Assembly (NCBI GenBank): GCA_052103595.1
Contig: JBQEKC010000001.1
Location: forward strand, 186,001-250,000
Direction of reading: 5' to 3'
DNA length: 64,000 nucleotides
Source of the DNA: CAMEGH01 sp052103595
GTDB lineage: Bacteria > Patescibacteriota > Saccharimonadia > Saccharimonadales > Saccharimonadaceae
Of the stretch, positions 34,955-43,121 are shown in pieces (positions within the stretch are counted from its first letter, which is position 1; the number at the start of each line of letters is the position of its first letter). The position numbers and the translations under genes are program-made. Below the pieces are notes generated by a model, which saw nothing but the letters and a program-made list of their open reading frames with translations, made no database searches and was not told where the DNA came from.

Positions 34955-35150
34955 AAATAAAACGTCCTTTTGGTTAAGTTTCTAATTGTTGGGATTCGAT
35001 TGTTAAAGAGCGGTAGTTTTTGAGAAACAAAAAAGTCTTTGATTCTCGCACTACCAAAGACTTACAATTGTGAAATGAATTTTTGTCTCATTCCTCGGTA
35101 GCAAATTAAGTGTTAGTTTCCCTTCACGGCTACTGTCTCTGGCAATGTCT
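34955..35150 (-). ncRNA. L10 leader (ribosomal protein autoregulatory RNA) with attenuator
   Basis: The region between the promoter and rplJ carries the L10-leader hallmarks on the minus strand: AGACAGTAGCCG, then AACTAACACTTAATTTGCTA and CCGAGG, followed by a terminator hairpin AAGTCTTTG / CAAAGACTT with a T6 run (about 35028-35063). The L10-L12 complex is known to bind such leaders and shut down rplJL expression. The element is assigned from sequence pattern only. Confidence 0.8.
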
Positions 35151-35156
35151 TTATGT

Positions 35157-35185
35157 AGTATATTCTACACGCGTAAAAATGTCAA
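35157..35185 (-). promoter_or_regulatory. Promoter of the rplJ-rplL operon
   Basis: TTGACA (35180-35185) and TATACT (35157-35162), spacing 17, on the minus strand. Transcription should start near 35150. Confidence 0.8.
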
Positions 35186-35201
35186 CGGGTTTATGAGGTT
35201 T

Positions 35202-36494
35202 TTATGGTGTCAGTGTGATAACTGGGCTATACGTGATGGCGTATTCGGCGTGTGTCGGTAAGCTATTCGAGACGATCGCCTGTATTTCTTCTAATGATCT
35301 TTTGGATGGCTCGTCGGTCGGTGCGCCCGCTAAATGAATCGTGGCAAGTAACGTTGTTTTGTTTTTTGGATAATCAAGCGAAATTCGTTCAATCGTAACA
35401 TCCGGATAGCGCTTTTTAAGGGCATCGCTAAAGGCCGCACTGAACTCTTTTGTGGCGCGCGCCAATTTATCTTGTTCTTCTGAAACGACACCAACTGAAC
35501 GCTGAATATTTAATTTTAGCTGTACATTGGTATCGAGGCGCTCTTCCAACTCTTCGGTCATCTGTTTTTGCAGTTGGTAAGAAATAGTGTCAGTCTCGTT
35601 GATAGTAAGATCGGTCGTAATAATAGCGACTGTTTCGCCACCCTTCTCTTCAATGTTTGTATCGATATGGTCGATGCGTGACTGCGGGTGTTGTTCTGCG
35701 AGTGTCCGTTCGATTGATTCACGTGCCCCTTTTTGAAGAGAGATATTGCGCGTATACGAACGAAGCTGAAGTGTGAGCGGTAGCATCAAAAGCAGCAAAC
35801 TGACGCCGATAACAGAAAGCGCTTTGACGGAAATATGCGTTTTGTCTTTTGCTAACCAGTGCTGCACCGTTAAATACACCGTCCCAATAAACGTGATTGC
35901 TAAAAGGTTGAGCAAAAATAGCAACATGCCACCATAAAACAACGAACTTTCGCCAAATGAGATGCCAATACCCGCCACAGAGAGCGGCGGCACTAGCGAG
36001 GTTGCAATCGCAACACCCGCAAAACTATCTGCAATTTTACGGTGTGAGGTGGCCATAATGCCAATTAAACCAGCGGCGAGTGCGATAAATAAATCAAGCA
36101 GCGTTGGTTTGGTGAGGCCAATAATTTCGTTTGTCATGTTCTTCAGTGGCGACAATTCAGTAATCAGCATTGTTACGCCAATCGTTACCATCACCGATAC
36201 AACAATCATAATAAGCGCCTTGTGCATGACGCGAATATTGCCATCGTAAATCCCCAACGAAAGCGACAAAATAGGAATGATCAGCGGCGAAACCAGCATG
36301 CCGCCAATCACAATCACCGATGAGTCCATCAACAGGCCAAGCGTGCTAATCACTACAGATGTAATGAGTAAAAGAACGTATTCAAAATTAAAGTGTAGCC
36401 GCTTGATGGTTTTCTCGCGGAGTGTCATTGTTTCAACGTGGAGCGTGAAGTAACTTCGTATTGCTCGCCCTACCCTTTTGATGATTTTATTCAT
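35202..36494 (-). CDS. DUF389 family membrane protein
   Basis: 430 residues. An N-terminal block of about seven TM segments contains the family pattern LITSVVISTLGLLMDSSVIVIGGMLVSPLIIPILSLSLGI (seen as shorter motifs around residues 40-80) and ATSLVPPLSVAGIGISFG near 170. The C-terminal ~190 residues form a soluble domain of repeated beta-alpha units. DUF389 proteins have no settled function. A TACAAT box upstream would give a leader of about nine bases. The gene lies between rplJ and tmk without a clear operon link. Confidence 0.9.
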   Translation of the reverse strand: MNKIIKRVGRAIRSYFTLHVETMTLREKTIKRLHFNFEYVLLLITSVVISTLGLLMDSSVIVIGGMLVSPLIIPILSLSLGIYDGNIRVMHKALIMIVVSVMVTIGVTMLITELSPLKNMTNEIIGLTKPTLLDLFIALAAGLIGIMATSHRKIADSFAGVAIATSLVPPLSVAGIGISFGESSLFYGGMLLFLLNLLAITFIGTVYLTVQHWLAKDKTHISVKALSVIGVSLLLLMLPLTLQLRSYTRNISLQKGARESIERTLAEQHPQSRIDHIDTNIEEKGGETVAIITTDLTINETDTISYQLQKQMTEELEERLDTNVQLKLNIQRSVGVVSEEQDKLARATKEFSAAFSDALKKRYPDVTIERISLDYPKNKTTLLATIHLAGAPTDEPSKRSLEEIQAIVSNSLPTHAEYAITYSPVITLTP

Positions 36495-36524
36495 ACGGTA
36501 CTTGTGGCTTATTGTATCAGTTTT

Positions 36525-37169
36525 TTATAACTCGCCAACCTGCTTTTGCAGCGCCGCTATAATGCGTTCGTGGACGGCTTGTTTTGTGCCGCTGGCGCTG
36601 ACGGTGGGAATGTTGAGCGTGGTGGAAAGTTCGTGATAGCCGTTGGTGATGCGCTGCTGAAACGAGCTATCGCGTTGCTCGAAGGTGTCGGCTTTTACGG
36701 AAGAGTCGCGCGAGCTAATGCGGGATTGGCGCGTTGTCTCGCTATCAATCGTTAGAATAATGCTGGCATCAGGCTGCATGTATTCTTTGCTGGTAAAAGT
36801 TTCGGTCGTGTTGCGGATGAGATCGAGCGACAACCCTTCGCCGTAGCCTTGATATACGAGTGTGCTGAGATAACTACGTGAGGCAATAATCCAGGTGCCG
36901 TTTGCGAGCGCAAGTTCGGCGCTGGCATGCCAGATTTCGTGGCGCACGGCGGTAAAAAGCAGTAGGTTTGTTTCGGCTCGGCGTGCAACGGTGCCGTTTT
37001 TAATCAAGCTGCGCAGTTCTGAGGTGATCGGCAGCGTGGTGTCCTCTGGTTCATGGAACTCAATACTTTCGATGTTACGTGCGGCTAAGTACTTGCGCAG
37101 ACGTGCAACCTGGGTCGACTTGCCAGTGCCATCGTGTCCTTCAATAACAATGTACTTCCCGCGTGGCAC
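36525..37169 (-). CDS. tmk: Thymidylate kinase
   Basis: Phosphorylates dTMP to dTDP. 214 residues with P-loop GHDGTGKSTQVARL near 10, the substrate-binding FHEPEDTTLPI (the DRX/EP region), and ASRSYLSTLVYQGYGEGL near 90. The lid region has several Arg (ISSRDSSVKADTFEQRD). The start is GTG 37169, overlapping the dcd stop codon as TAGTG, so translation is coupled. Pairs with dcd in the dTMP branch, complementing thyA and folA nearby. Confidence 0.92.
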   Translation of the reverse strand: MPRGKYIVIEGHDGTGKSTQVARLRKYLAARNIESIEFHEPEDTTLPITSELRSLIKNGTVARRAETNLLLFTAVRHEIWHASAELALANGTWIIASRSYLSTLVYQGYGEGLSLDLIRNTTETFTSKEYMQPDASIILTIDSETTRQSRISSRDSSVKADTFEQRDSSFQQRITNGYHELSTTLNIPTVSASGTKQAVHERIIAALQKQVGEL

Positions 37170-37891
37170 TACTTCATGCCTTTCGCAAGACCTTCAACGA
37201 GTGGTGGCGCGTGGCGTACATCTTTGTAGGCGCGTGGCAACATGTCACTTGGTTGCCAGGTGGCAATCAGTTCGTCAAGGTCTGACGTGTGTTGATACTT
37301 GCCGCTCATGCCGCCTCTTCCGTCGCTATAATCACCATCAACTGGGCCGGTTGTGTGGAAGATAAGTTGCCCAATACGCTCGCCTACAGGGAGTACGACG
37401 CTTTCATGCATATTAAGGTTGTAGATTTCGAGCGTAATGCGATTGATGTAACCCGGGTCAACCCAGCCAGCGTCAAAACAGACGGCGACGCCATTGCGAC
37501 CCCAGCTTGAGCGGCTTTTTACCTCACAGGCACCACCGTGCGCACGAATACCAACAAATTCATGCGTGTGCGCCAAGATTCGCTCGCCTGGTTTTAACAC
37601 AATGATCGGGTGGTCATCAGGGATGTTGGCAAATAATTGCACTTTGTTCTTTTCGCACCACTGTTTATGGGGCATCGCTTCAAGCGGACCTTTAAAGTAG
37701 CGCGAAACGTCGTCTTCATCGAACGGGTTATACACGCCGCTAGCTTCTGGTTGATATTCTTGCTTGTAAAAATAATGCCCAAGCGTAAAGTCGAGGCTGG
37801 CTTCGCTGACGTGATTCTCGTTGAACGGTACGCTCACAATTGTCCCATCAGCAACGGCAGCCTTAATCTGTGTATTGCTGTAAACTCCCAT
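37169..37891 (-). CDS. dcd: dCTP deaminase / dUTPase-fold protein
   Basis: Supplies dUMP precursors by deaminating dCTP; trimeric dUTPase fold. 240 residues with the conserved KSRSSWGRNGVAVC motif near 125 and AGWVDPGYINRITLEIYN, holding the catalytic Glu. The C-terminus is longer than in E. coli Dcd. A bifunctional deaminase/dUTPase activity is possible and not readable from sequence. TGCTAAAAT upstream predicts a leader of about three bases. Confidence 0.88.
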   Translation of the reverse strand: MGVYSNTQIKAAVADGTIVSVPFNENHVSEASLDFTLGHYFYKQEYQPEASGVYNPFDEDDVSRYFKGPLEAMPHKQWCEKNKVQLFANIPDDHPIIVLKPGERILAHTHEFVGIRAHGGACEVKSRSSWGRNGVAVCFDAGWVDPGYINRITLEIYNLNMHESVVLPVGERIGQLIFHTTGPVDGDYSDGRGGMSGKYQHTSDLDELIATWQPSDMLPRAYKDVRHAPPLVEGLAKGMK

Positions 37892-37956
37892 GTTATCTCT
37901 ATTTTAGCACAAGCGCGGCTGTTTTGCCTGACGGCGTGGCGTGGTACGATAAACAT

Positions 37957-38457
37957 ATGAAAAGTATCATCGTTGCCTACGATACGCGCCGCGGGATTGG
38001 CGCCAATAACGACCTTTTATGGGGGCGTGATTTGCCAGCGGATTTGGCGCATTTTAAGAAGATGACTACCGGGAAGTCGATTATTATGGGGCGCAATACG
38101 TTCGAATCGATTGGATCGCGCCCGCTGCCGAATCGGCAAAATATTGTCGTCAGTCGTACGCCAACGGGTGTAGAGAATGTGCTGACGTGTGCTTCGCTTG
38201 AAGCGGCCTACGCCGTGGCGCAATACGACGCCGTGGTGATCGGTGGCGCGCAATTATACGAAACGGCGTTGCCGAGCGTGGATCGAATGTATGCTACCGA
38301 AGTGCAGGCGGAATTTCCGCAGGCCGATGTGTTCTTCCCTCTGCTTGCTGCGGGCGAATGGCAGGAAGTGTCGCGCGAACATCACCCGGCGGATGATGCT
38401 AATCTTTATGCTTTTGATATTGTGATTTACGAAAAAAGAGCGTTCAATGTCGAATAA
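37957..38457 (+). CDS. folA: Dihydrofolate reductase
   Basis: Regenerates tetrahydrofolate used by thymidylate synthase. 166 residues with IIVAYDTRRGIGANNDLLW at the start, the catalytic Asp in RDLPADLAHFKK, the NADPH motif SIIMGRNTFESIG and VVIGGAQLYETAL. The frame is open to 37870, but ATG 37957 is supported by alignment and by TACGAT at 37945-37950, which puts +1 exactly on its A. Its end overlaps the next gene by 11 bases. Confidence 0.95.
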   Translation: MKSIIVAYDTRRGIGANNDLLWGRDLPADLAHFKKMTTGKSIIMGRNTFESIGSRPLPNRQNIVVSRTPTGVENVLTCASLEAAYAVAQYDAVVIGGAQLYETALPSVDRMYATEVQAEFPQADVFFPLLAAGEWQEVSREHHPADDANLYAFDIVIYEKRAFNVE

Positions 38458-38812
38458 GCTCGATTCCTATGAGTGTCATTGCCCGAGGCGGCAGACCGAA
38501 TGGGTTACACTCGGTTTCACTTTTTTGAAATACTGTAATGTTGTTATGTGGATCATAGCGACAGGGTTATTGATCTGGAGTGCGCTCGTTAATCCTGCCG
38601 CATTCGCCGTGATTTTTTCTGGTATCGGTCTTGTGATTATTTTTAAGGTAATTCTCGTTTATCAGCGCCAGAGAAAGCTTGTAAAGCTAGGTCACACAAG
38701 TTTTTGCGCCCGTCGCATTGCATTTATGTCGCATGCATTATATGAGACATGGAGTCTGGCTGATGGAGGCTACGAGGTGTATGTAAGTAAGACCAATAAG
38801 AATCGCAAGTGA
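38447..38812 (+). CDS. Hypothetical two-TM membrane protein
   Basis: Unknown function, 121 residues. The ATG lies inside the end of folA in another frame, so translation is likely coupled. A short N-terminal region with CHC (residues 9-12) is followed by two TM segments (about 28-48 and 52-70) and a basic cytoplasmic tail. No conserved motif is recognised. It converges on thyA, with six bases between the stops. Confidence 0.6.
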   Translation: MSNKLDSYECHCPRRQTEWVTLGFTFLKYCNVVMWIIATGLLIWSALVNPAAFAVIFSGIGLVIIFKVILVYQRQRKLVKLGHTSFCARRIAFMSHALYETWSLADGGYEVYVSKTNKNRK

Positions 38813-38818
38813 TAGTTT

Positions 38819-39739
38819 CTATACCGCAATCGGCGCCTTAATCGGCGGGTGCGGATCGTAATTTTCTAAACGGATATCATCGAAGGTAAAATCATCAATG
38901 CTGGTGATTTGCGGGTTAAGCCAAAGGGTTGGCAATGCTTTTGGTTCGCGTGAAAGCTGCTCGTCGACTTGCTCCATATGGTTAAGATACAAGTGTGCAT
39001 CGGCCATGGTGTGTACAAATTCGCCTGGCTTTAAGCCAGTTACCTGCGCGACCATCGCCAGCAGCAACGAATAGCTGGCAATGTTAAACGGCACGCCCAA
39101 AAATGTGTCGGCACTGCGCTGGTATAAGTGCAAATCGAGCTTACCATTCGCCACGTTAAGCTGAAACAGTGTATGGCATGGTGGTAACCCGCCCATTTCA
39201 ACAATCTCGGGGATTTCCGCCACGTTCCACGCACTCACGATAATCCGGCGCGAATCTGGCGTGTTTTTAATCATATCTATGGCGTTGGCGATTTGGTCGA
39301 TGTGGCCACCGTTTTCAGAAGGCCATTTTCGCCACTGCACGCCGTACACTGGGCCTAAATCGCCCCACTTCATCGCAAAATCGTGATCGTTGGCGATGCG
39401 GCTAATAAATTCCTTCATTTGCGCTTTCCATTCGGGTGAATTTACTGCAGGAATCGGCAGATTATTCTTTTCTAAATACGCTTTAAATGGCCATTCATCC
39501 CAAATATGCACGTTATTTTTTGCCAAATATTCGATATTGCCAGTGCCCTTTAAAAACCACAAAAGTTCGTGCACAACACTGTTAAAATAGAGCTTTTTAG
39601 TAGTAACCGCTGGGAATCCATCCGCCAAATCATACCGAACCTGCCGCCCAAACACGCTTTTTGTGCCCGTGCCAGTGCGGTCGGTTTTGGTCACGCCGTT
39701 ATCTTTAATATCTTGCAGCAGAGCCAAGTATTGTCGCAT
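38819..39739 (-). CDS. thyA: Thymidylate synthase ThyA
   Basis: Methylates dUMP to dTMP with methylene-tetrahydrofolate. 306 residues with all landmarks: DRTGTGTKSVFGRQVRYDL near 20, the catalytic PPCHTLFQ (Cys near 190), RSADTFLGVPFNIASYSLL and the C-terminal APIAV. Its need for folate turnover explains folA nearby. GGGGGAT precedes the ATG. TGCTATACT lies further up, giving a leader of about 13 nt. Confidence 0.97.
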   Translation of the reverse strand: MRQYLALLQDIKDNGVTKTDRTGTGTKSVFGRQVRYDLADGFPAVTTKKLYFNSVVHELLWFLKGTGNIEYLAKNNVHIWDEWPFKAYLEKNNLPIPAVNSPEWKAQMKEFISRIANDHDFAMKWGDLGPVYGVQWRKWPSENGGHIDQIANAIDMIKNTPDSRRIIVSAWNVAEIPEIVEMGGLPPCHTLFQLNVANGKLDLHLYQRSADTFLGVPFNIASYSLLLAMVAQVTGLKPGEFVHTMADAHLYLNHMEQVDEQLSREPKALPTLWLNPQITSIDDFTFDDIRLENYDPHPPIKAPIAV

Positions 39740-39765
39740 AATCCCCCTATTACTTTTAGTATAGC

Positions 39766-39797
39766 AAAAAGCACAACCGACATGAGTTGTGCTTTTT
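39766..39797 (-). terminator. rplA terminator
   Basis: A 12-bp stem AAAAAGCACAAC / GTTGTGCTTTTT with an 8-base loop. It ends just upstream of the thyA promoter. Confidence 0.88.
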
Positions 39798-39816
39798 ACG
39801 TACGGCTATCGATGTA

Positions 39817-40791
39817 TTAGTTGCCGATGTTTTCTACCTTGATAGAAGGACCCATTGTTGTCGTGACAGCAGTGGTTTTTACGTACGCACTCTTAAGGCT
39901 GCTTGGCTTTTGTGCGTTCAAGCTATCAACAAATGTTTGCGCATTTTCAGCAAGCTTGGCAGCACCAAAGCTTACTTTACCGATTGAAAGGTGCACGATT
40001 CCTTGCTTGTCAACACGGTATTCAACCTTACCAGCCTTTGCTTCAGACACCGCTTTTACTACGTCGGCAGCAACAGTACCAGCCTTCGGGTTTGGCATCA
40101 AACCGCGTGGGCCAAGCAAACGTGCGTATTTACCAAGTTTTGGCATGTATTGTGGAGTTGCCACAAGTACGTCAAAGTTAAGCTCTTCTTTGTCGAGCTG
40201 CTTGGTGAATTCTTCGTCGCCTACAATGTCAGCGCCAGCTTTCTTGGCCGCTGCGTGTTCAGATTCTGGTGCGAATACTGCCACGCGAACGTCTTTACCG
40301 GTTCCGTTTGGAAGGCTCACCGTTGCGCGGATGTTTTGGTCGGCTTGGCGCGGGTCAACGCCAAGGCGAACGTGCATTTCTACGCTTGAATCGAATGAAG
40401 TTGCTGATGTTTCGGCAGCAAGTTTCATTGCATCTTCAAGGCTGTAAAGCGTATCTTTTTCGATCTTCTTAGCAGCGTCTTGGTATTTTTTGCTGCGTCG
40501 TTCAAGCTTCGGGCGAGTAACAGGCTTCGGGCCTTTTTTCTTCGCTTCTTCTGCTTCTGGGTCTGCTGGAGAAGTATCGCCAGCTTCTTTTTTGGCTTCT
40601 TTTTCAGCCTTTTCTTCTGCTTCAGCGAGTGCTTTTGCGCTGCGCTTACCGGCTTTTGCGGTGGCTGCTTCTTTCACTTCGTGATTTTCAGCTTGTGCAA
40701 TCGCTGCTTCGATTTCAGCAATAGTATTTTTCTCGGTAACTTCGAGATGTAGTTCTTTAGCTTGTGCAAGCAAATCTGCTTTCTTCGCCAT
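39817..40791 (-). CDS. rplA: 50S ribosomal protein L1 with an N-terminal extension
   Basis: 324 residues, about 95 more than usual L1. The L1 domain starts near residue 97 (RSKKYQDAAKKIEKDTLYSLEDA) and includes FAPESEHAAAKKAGADIVGD and LGPRGLMPNPKAGTV. The extra N-terminus has a HeH/SAP-like fold signature (KKADLLAQAKELHLEVTEKN then TIAEIEAAI) followed by a highly charged Lys/Glu/Ala linker. ATG 40791 is preferred to 40815 because AAAGGAG is seven bases upstream. An L1-binding-site-like hairpin lies in the leader. The gene is separated from its usual partner rplK by the Rpf gene. Confidence 0.93.
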   Translation of the reverse strand: MAKKADLLAQAKELHLEVTEKNTIAEIEAAIAQAENHEVKEAATAKAGKRSAKALAEAEEKAEKEAKKEAGDTSPADPEAEEAKKKGPKPVTRPKLERRSKKYQDAAKKIEKDTLYSLEDAMKLAAETSATSFDSSVEMHVRLGVDPRQADQNIRATVSLPNGTGKDVRVAVFAPESEHAAAKKAGADIVGDEEFTKQLDKEELNFDVLVATPQYMPKLGKYARLLGPRGLMPNPKAGTVAADVVKAVSEAKAGKVEYRVDKQGIVHLSIGKVSFGAAKLAENAQTFVDSLNAQKPSSLKSAYVKTTAVTTTMGPSIKVENIGN

Positions 40792-40805
40792 AGAATAACT
40801 CCTTT

Positions 40806-40835
40806 CGTGGTGCATGCGGCGTTTAGCCTCCCACG
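40806..40835 (-). promoter_or_regulatory. Predicted L1 autoregulatory site in the rplA leader
   Basis: On the minus strand CGTGG...CCACG forms an outer stem and GGC/GCC an inner stem around TAAAC, separated by an asymmetric internal loop (GA versus GCATGCA). The CGTGGGAGG sequence resembles the known L1 repressor site of bacterial L11/L1 leaders. It lies 15 bases before rplA. TGCTATAAT near 40857-40865 is the likely promoter. Confidence 0.6.
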
Positions 40836-40901
40836 TCTACATTAATAATACTCCTTATTATAGCAGTTTTGGAGTGTCAGAGCAAACAGCAGTAAAGGCA
40901 G

Positions 40902-40994
40902 CTAACGTAAACGCTGAATTCGGCCGTACGATGTGATGGTCGCAACGCCAAGCATAAGGACTGCAGTGCTAATGCAAGTAATTTTTTGTTTCAT
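40902..40994 (-). CDS. Possible small secreted or membrane peptide, 30 residues
   Basis: A short frame in the 394-base gap between rplA and the Rpf gene. It reads as a signal-peptide-like helix (MKQKITCISTAVLMLGVATI) with a basic tail. Upstream on the same strand TTGAAA and TACAAT lie 16 apart, so it may be transcribed, but there is no Shine-Dalgarno. It may also be a remnant. The rest of the gap holds the rplA leader, the Rpf promoter and a TCTGTTA...TAACAGA inverted repeat near 41033-41050. Confidence 0.3.
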   Translation of the reverse strand: MKQKITCISTAVLMLGVATITSYGRIQRLR

Positions 40995-41078
40995 TTTTTG
41001 TGGTGATTTTTGTTTATTTTTAATCTGTTATGGTACTTATTGTAACAGATACATAAGCAATTTCAAGCGTAAAAAGGC

Positions 41079-41107
41079 TTGACACGTATTTTTGTATGAC
41101 ATACTAT
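41079..41107 (+). promoter_or_regulatory. Promoter of the Rpf-like gene
   Basis: TTGACA (41079-41084) and TACTAT (41102-41107), spacing 17. Start expected near 41114, giving a leader of about 96 nt. Confidence 0.78.
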
Positions 41108-41137
41108 AGAGCTTGTGTTTTTTGAAAAGCACAACCC

Positions 41138-41896
41138 AAAAAGACGAGACGCCCACGTTCTTGCTTTCTATCATACCAAGAATAGGCGGGTTCTAAAAGG
41201 AGGAAGACAATGAGATTTAATGTAAAATTAACAGCGGCTGCAGCAGCGGTTGGCGTGATGACGCTTCTTGGCGGTGCTTCTGCGAGCGCTGCGGATCAAG
41301 CGACCGTTACTATCAATCAAGGTGACACGCTTGAGGCGGTTGCATCAGCACATGACACCACTTATGTACGAGTATTTAATGCAAACCCACAAATCACTCA
41401 CCCAGATGTAGTGAATGCAGGAGAGACGGTTCGTATTCCATCTGCGGATGAAGAATTACCAGACCGCTTTGGCGAAATGCAAGCACAAGCTGCGGCGGTG
41501 CAAGTGCAATACACCGCACCGGTTGCTTATACGGAGCAGCAACAGGCACCCGCACCACAGCCAGTAGCAGCAGCACCTGCAGCTGCGGACGGCAGTGCTT
41601 GGGATGCAATTGCACAATGTGAAAGTGGTGGCAACTGGGCGATCGATACTGGCAATGGCTACAGCGGCGGTTTGCAGTTCGCGCCAGGTACATGGACCGG
41701 CCACGGTGGCGGTGAATACGCGGCTTCAGCGTCAGGCGCAACTCGTGAACAGCAAATTGCTGTTGCAGAAAGCGTTCTTGCAAGCCAAGGCTGGGGTGCA
41801 TGGCCAAGCTGTTCAGCACAAGCTGGCTTGCGATAATCATATCGTAAACAAAACTATCGACGAGAGTCTTATATGCAAAAAGACTCTCGTCTTTTT
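41138..41896. repeat. Complementarity between the Rpf leader and its terminator arm
   Basis: AAAAAGACGAGA in the leader (41138-41149) is exactly complementary to TCTCGTCTTTTT (41885-41896), the 3' arm plus T-tract of the terminator. Pairing would compete with terminator folding. The A/T run makes this less significant than the other pairs. Confidence 0.5.
41210..41836 (+). CDS. Secreted LysM/resuscitation-promoting-factor-like lytic enzyme
   Basis: Cleaves or remodels peptidoglycan outside the cell. 208 residues: signal peptide (1-28, ending SASAA), one LysM domain (about 32-76: TVTINQGDTLEAVASAHDTT), a Pro/Ala/Gln linker, then an Rpf domain (about 128-205) with WDAIAQCESGGNW carrying the catalytic Glu, TGNGYSGGLQFAPGTW, REQQIAVAESVLASQGWGAW and a closing Cys that pairs with the first. 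Rpf domains are typical of Actinobacteria. AAAAGGAGG precedes the ATG. It sits between rplA and rplK on the opposite strand, breaking that operon. Confidence 0.93.
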   Translation: MRFNVKLTAAAAAVGVMTLLGGASASAADQATVTINQGDTLEAVASAHDTTYVRVFNANPQITHPDVVNAGETVRIPSADEELPDRFGEMQAQAAAVQVQYTAPVAYTEQQQAPAPQPVAAAPAAADGSAWDAIAQCESGGNWAIDTGNGYSGGLQFAPGTWTGHGGGEYAASASGATREQQIAVAESVLASQGWGAWPSCSAQAGLR

Positions 41897-41897
41897 T
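41859..41897 (+). terminator. Terminator of the Rpf-like gene
   Basis: A 12-bp stem GACGAGAGTCTT / AAGACTCTCGTC with a 9-base loop and a T6 run. Confidence 0.9.
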
Positions 41898-41919
41898 ATA
41901 GTGATAATTTTTACTAATA

Positions 41920-41948
41920 AAAACCGCCCTAGTACATAGAGCGGTTTT
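41920..41948 (-). terminator. rplK terminator
   Basis: Stem AAAACCGC / GCGGTTTT with a 13-base loop; the minus strand continues into T residues. Confidence 0.75.
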
Positions 41949-41964
41949 TGTGAATTGCGTCGGT

Positions 41965-42390
41965 TTATTCAACCACTTCGACGCCCATTGAACGGGCTGT
42001 ACCAGCGATTGTCTTAATGCGACCTTCTTCGTCGATTGCGTTGAGCTGATCTTTCTTCATCTCTGCAATTTCTGCAAGTTGCGCGCGAGTGATCTTGCCA
42101 ACTTTTTCTGAGTGTGGCTTACCACTTCCCTTTTTGATACCAATCTTTTCACGGATTGCATCGTCAACTGGTTGGCCAAGGCTCTTCCAGTCGAATGAGC
42201 GGTCGTCGTAAATCTTCATGTGAACGATGACGTCTTTGCCCATCATATCCTTTGTCGCTTCGTTGAACGGGTTGATGAAATCCATCATGTTCAAACCGCG
42301 CTGACCAAGGGTTGAACCAACTGGAGGACCTGCAGTCGCACGACCAGCTGGAATACGTAGCTTCAGGCTACCTACAACTTGTTTTGCCAT
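41965..42390 (-). CDS. rplK: 50S ribosomal protein L11
   Basis: Part of the GTPase-associated centre. 141 residues, standard length. It begins MAKQVVGSLKLRIPAGRATA, with PPVGSTLGQRGLN near 22 and the C-terminal RNA-binding domain ending GTARSMGVEVVE. The frame is open to 42474, but ATG 42390 matches the family start and has AAGAAGG upstream. In most bacteria rplA follows directly; here the Rpf gene intervenes. Confidence 0.96.
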   Translation of the reverse strand: MAKQVVGSLKLRIPAGRATAGPPVGSTLGQRGLNMMDFINPFNEATKDMMGKDVIVHMKIYDDRSFDWKSLGQPVDDAIREKIGIKKGSGKPHSEKVGKITRAQLAEIAEMKKDQLNAIDEEGRIKTIAGTARSMGVEVVE

Positions 42391-42504
42391 AATTATTATA
42401 TTCCTTCTTTTTACTCTAGTAGTACCAGAGTGCGTAACAGTCTGTATTATACTAAAAAACTCGGGCGTATGCAAACGTAAGCTTAGCTTGCTATACTAAC
42501 TATA

Positions 42505-43071
42505 ATGATACGTAGCACACAACCAACATCGCGTGTTCGTCGCTTACAGCGAATTGGCACTAATTACCTTGGCGGGCTTGGCTATTATGCACTGTTGTTT
42601 GGCTGGGCGCTGATGTTGCTTCTTTTTTTGCTACGGATTTCACAATTTGTGATGCAAGACGGTTACGTCATCGAGGTATTACCTGACGTCGCCACGAACC
42701 ACTCTACTGTGTCACCTGAAGCTAGCGTGTCGTGGGGATTGCTGCTTACAATCCCTCTGATTGCGGCATTATTTGCGGTTGTCGTGGCGGTTCCGTATAT
42801 ACTTGGACGCTACGCAAGCCGATTGTCGCGGCGGTGCATACGGCTACTCTTACTGGCACACACAAAAACATCTCTGCTAAAGGTGAAAATTGGTGGAGCG
42901 GTGCTGTTATTTATCCTCACAACTATTGGCGTCTTTGGGTTTTATCAAGAAGTCGGTGCAAATATCGCAAGCTATCTTATTTATGCATGTGCGGTGGTGG
43001 CGGTTGTTTTCTTTGCGTTGCAACACGTGCTTTCGTGGATGTGTAACTTTTCTTTCGACGAAACATTTTAA
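42505..43071 (+). CDS. Hypothetical membrane protein, four TM segments
   Basis: Unknown function, 188 residues. A basic N-terminus (RSTQPTSRVRRLQR) precedes TM segments at about 27-48, 76-98, 128-147 and 152-172. No motif is recognised. TGCTATACT at 42489-42497 puts transcription one base before the ATG, so it is probably leaderless. It sits on the opposite strand between nusG and rplK, one of the insertions that split this conserved cluster. Confidence 0.6.
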   Translation: MIRSTQPTSRVRRLQRIGTNYLGGLGYYALLFGWALMLLLFLLRISQFVMQDGYVIEVLPDVATNHSTVSPEASVSWGLLLTIPLIAALFAVVVAVPYILGRYASRLSRRCIRLLLLAHTKTSLLKVKIGGAVLLFILTTIGVFGFYQEVGANIASYLIYACAVVAVVFFALQHVLSWMCNFSFDETF

Positions 43072-43097
43072 AACCGCCCCATAGAAGGAGCGGTTTT
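43070..43097. terminator. Bidirectional terminator between the 42505 gene and nusG
   Basis: Stem AAAACCGC / GCGGTTTT with a 12-base loop and T runs on both sides. Confidence 0.75.
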
Positions 43098-43121
43098 GTC
43101 TGCAGAAGGTAAAACCGCAGT

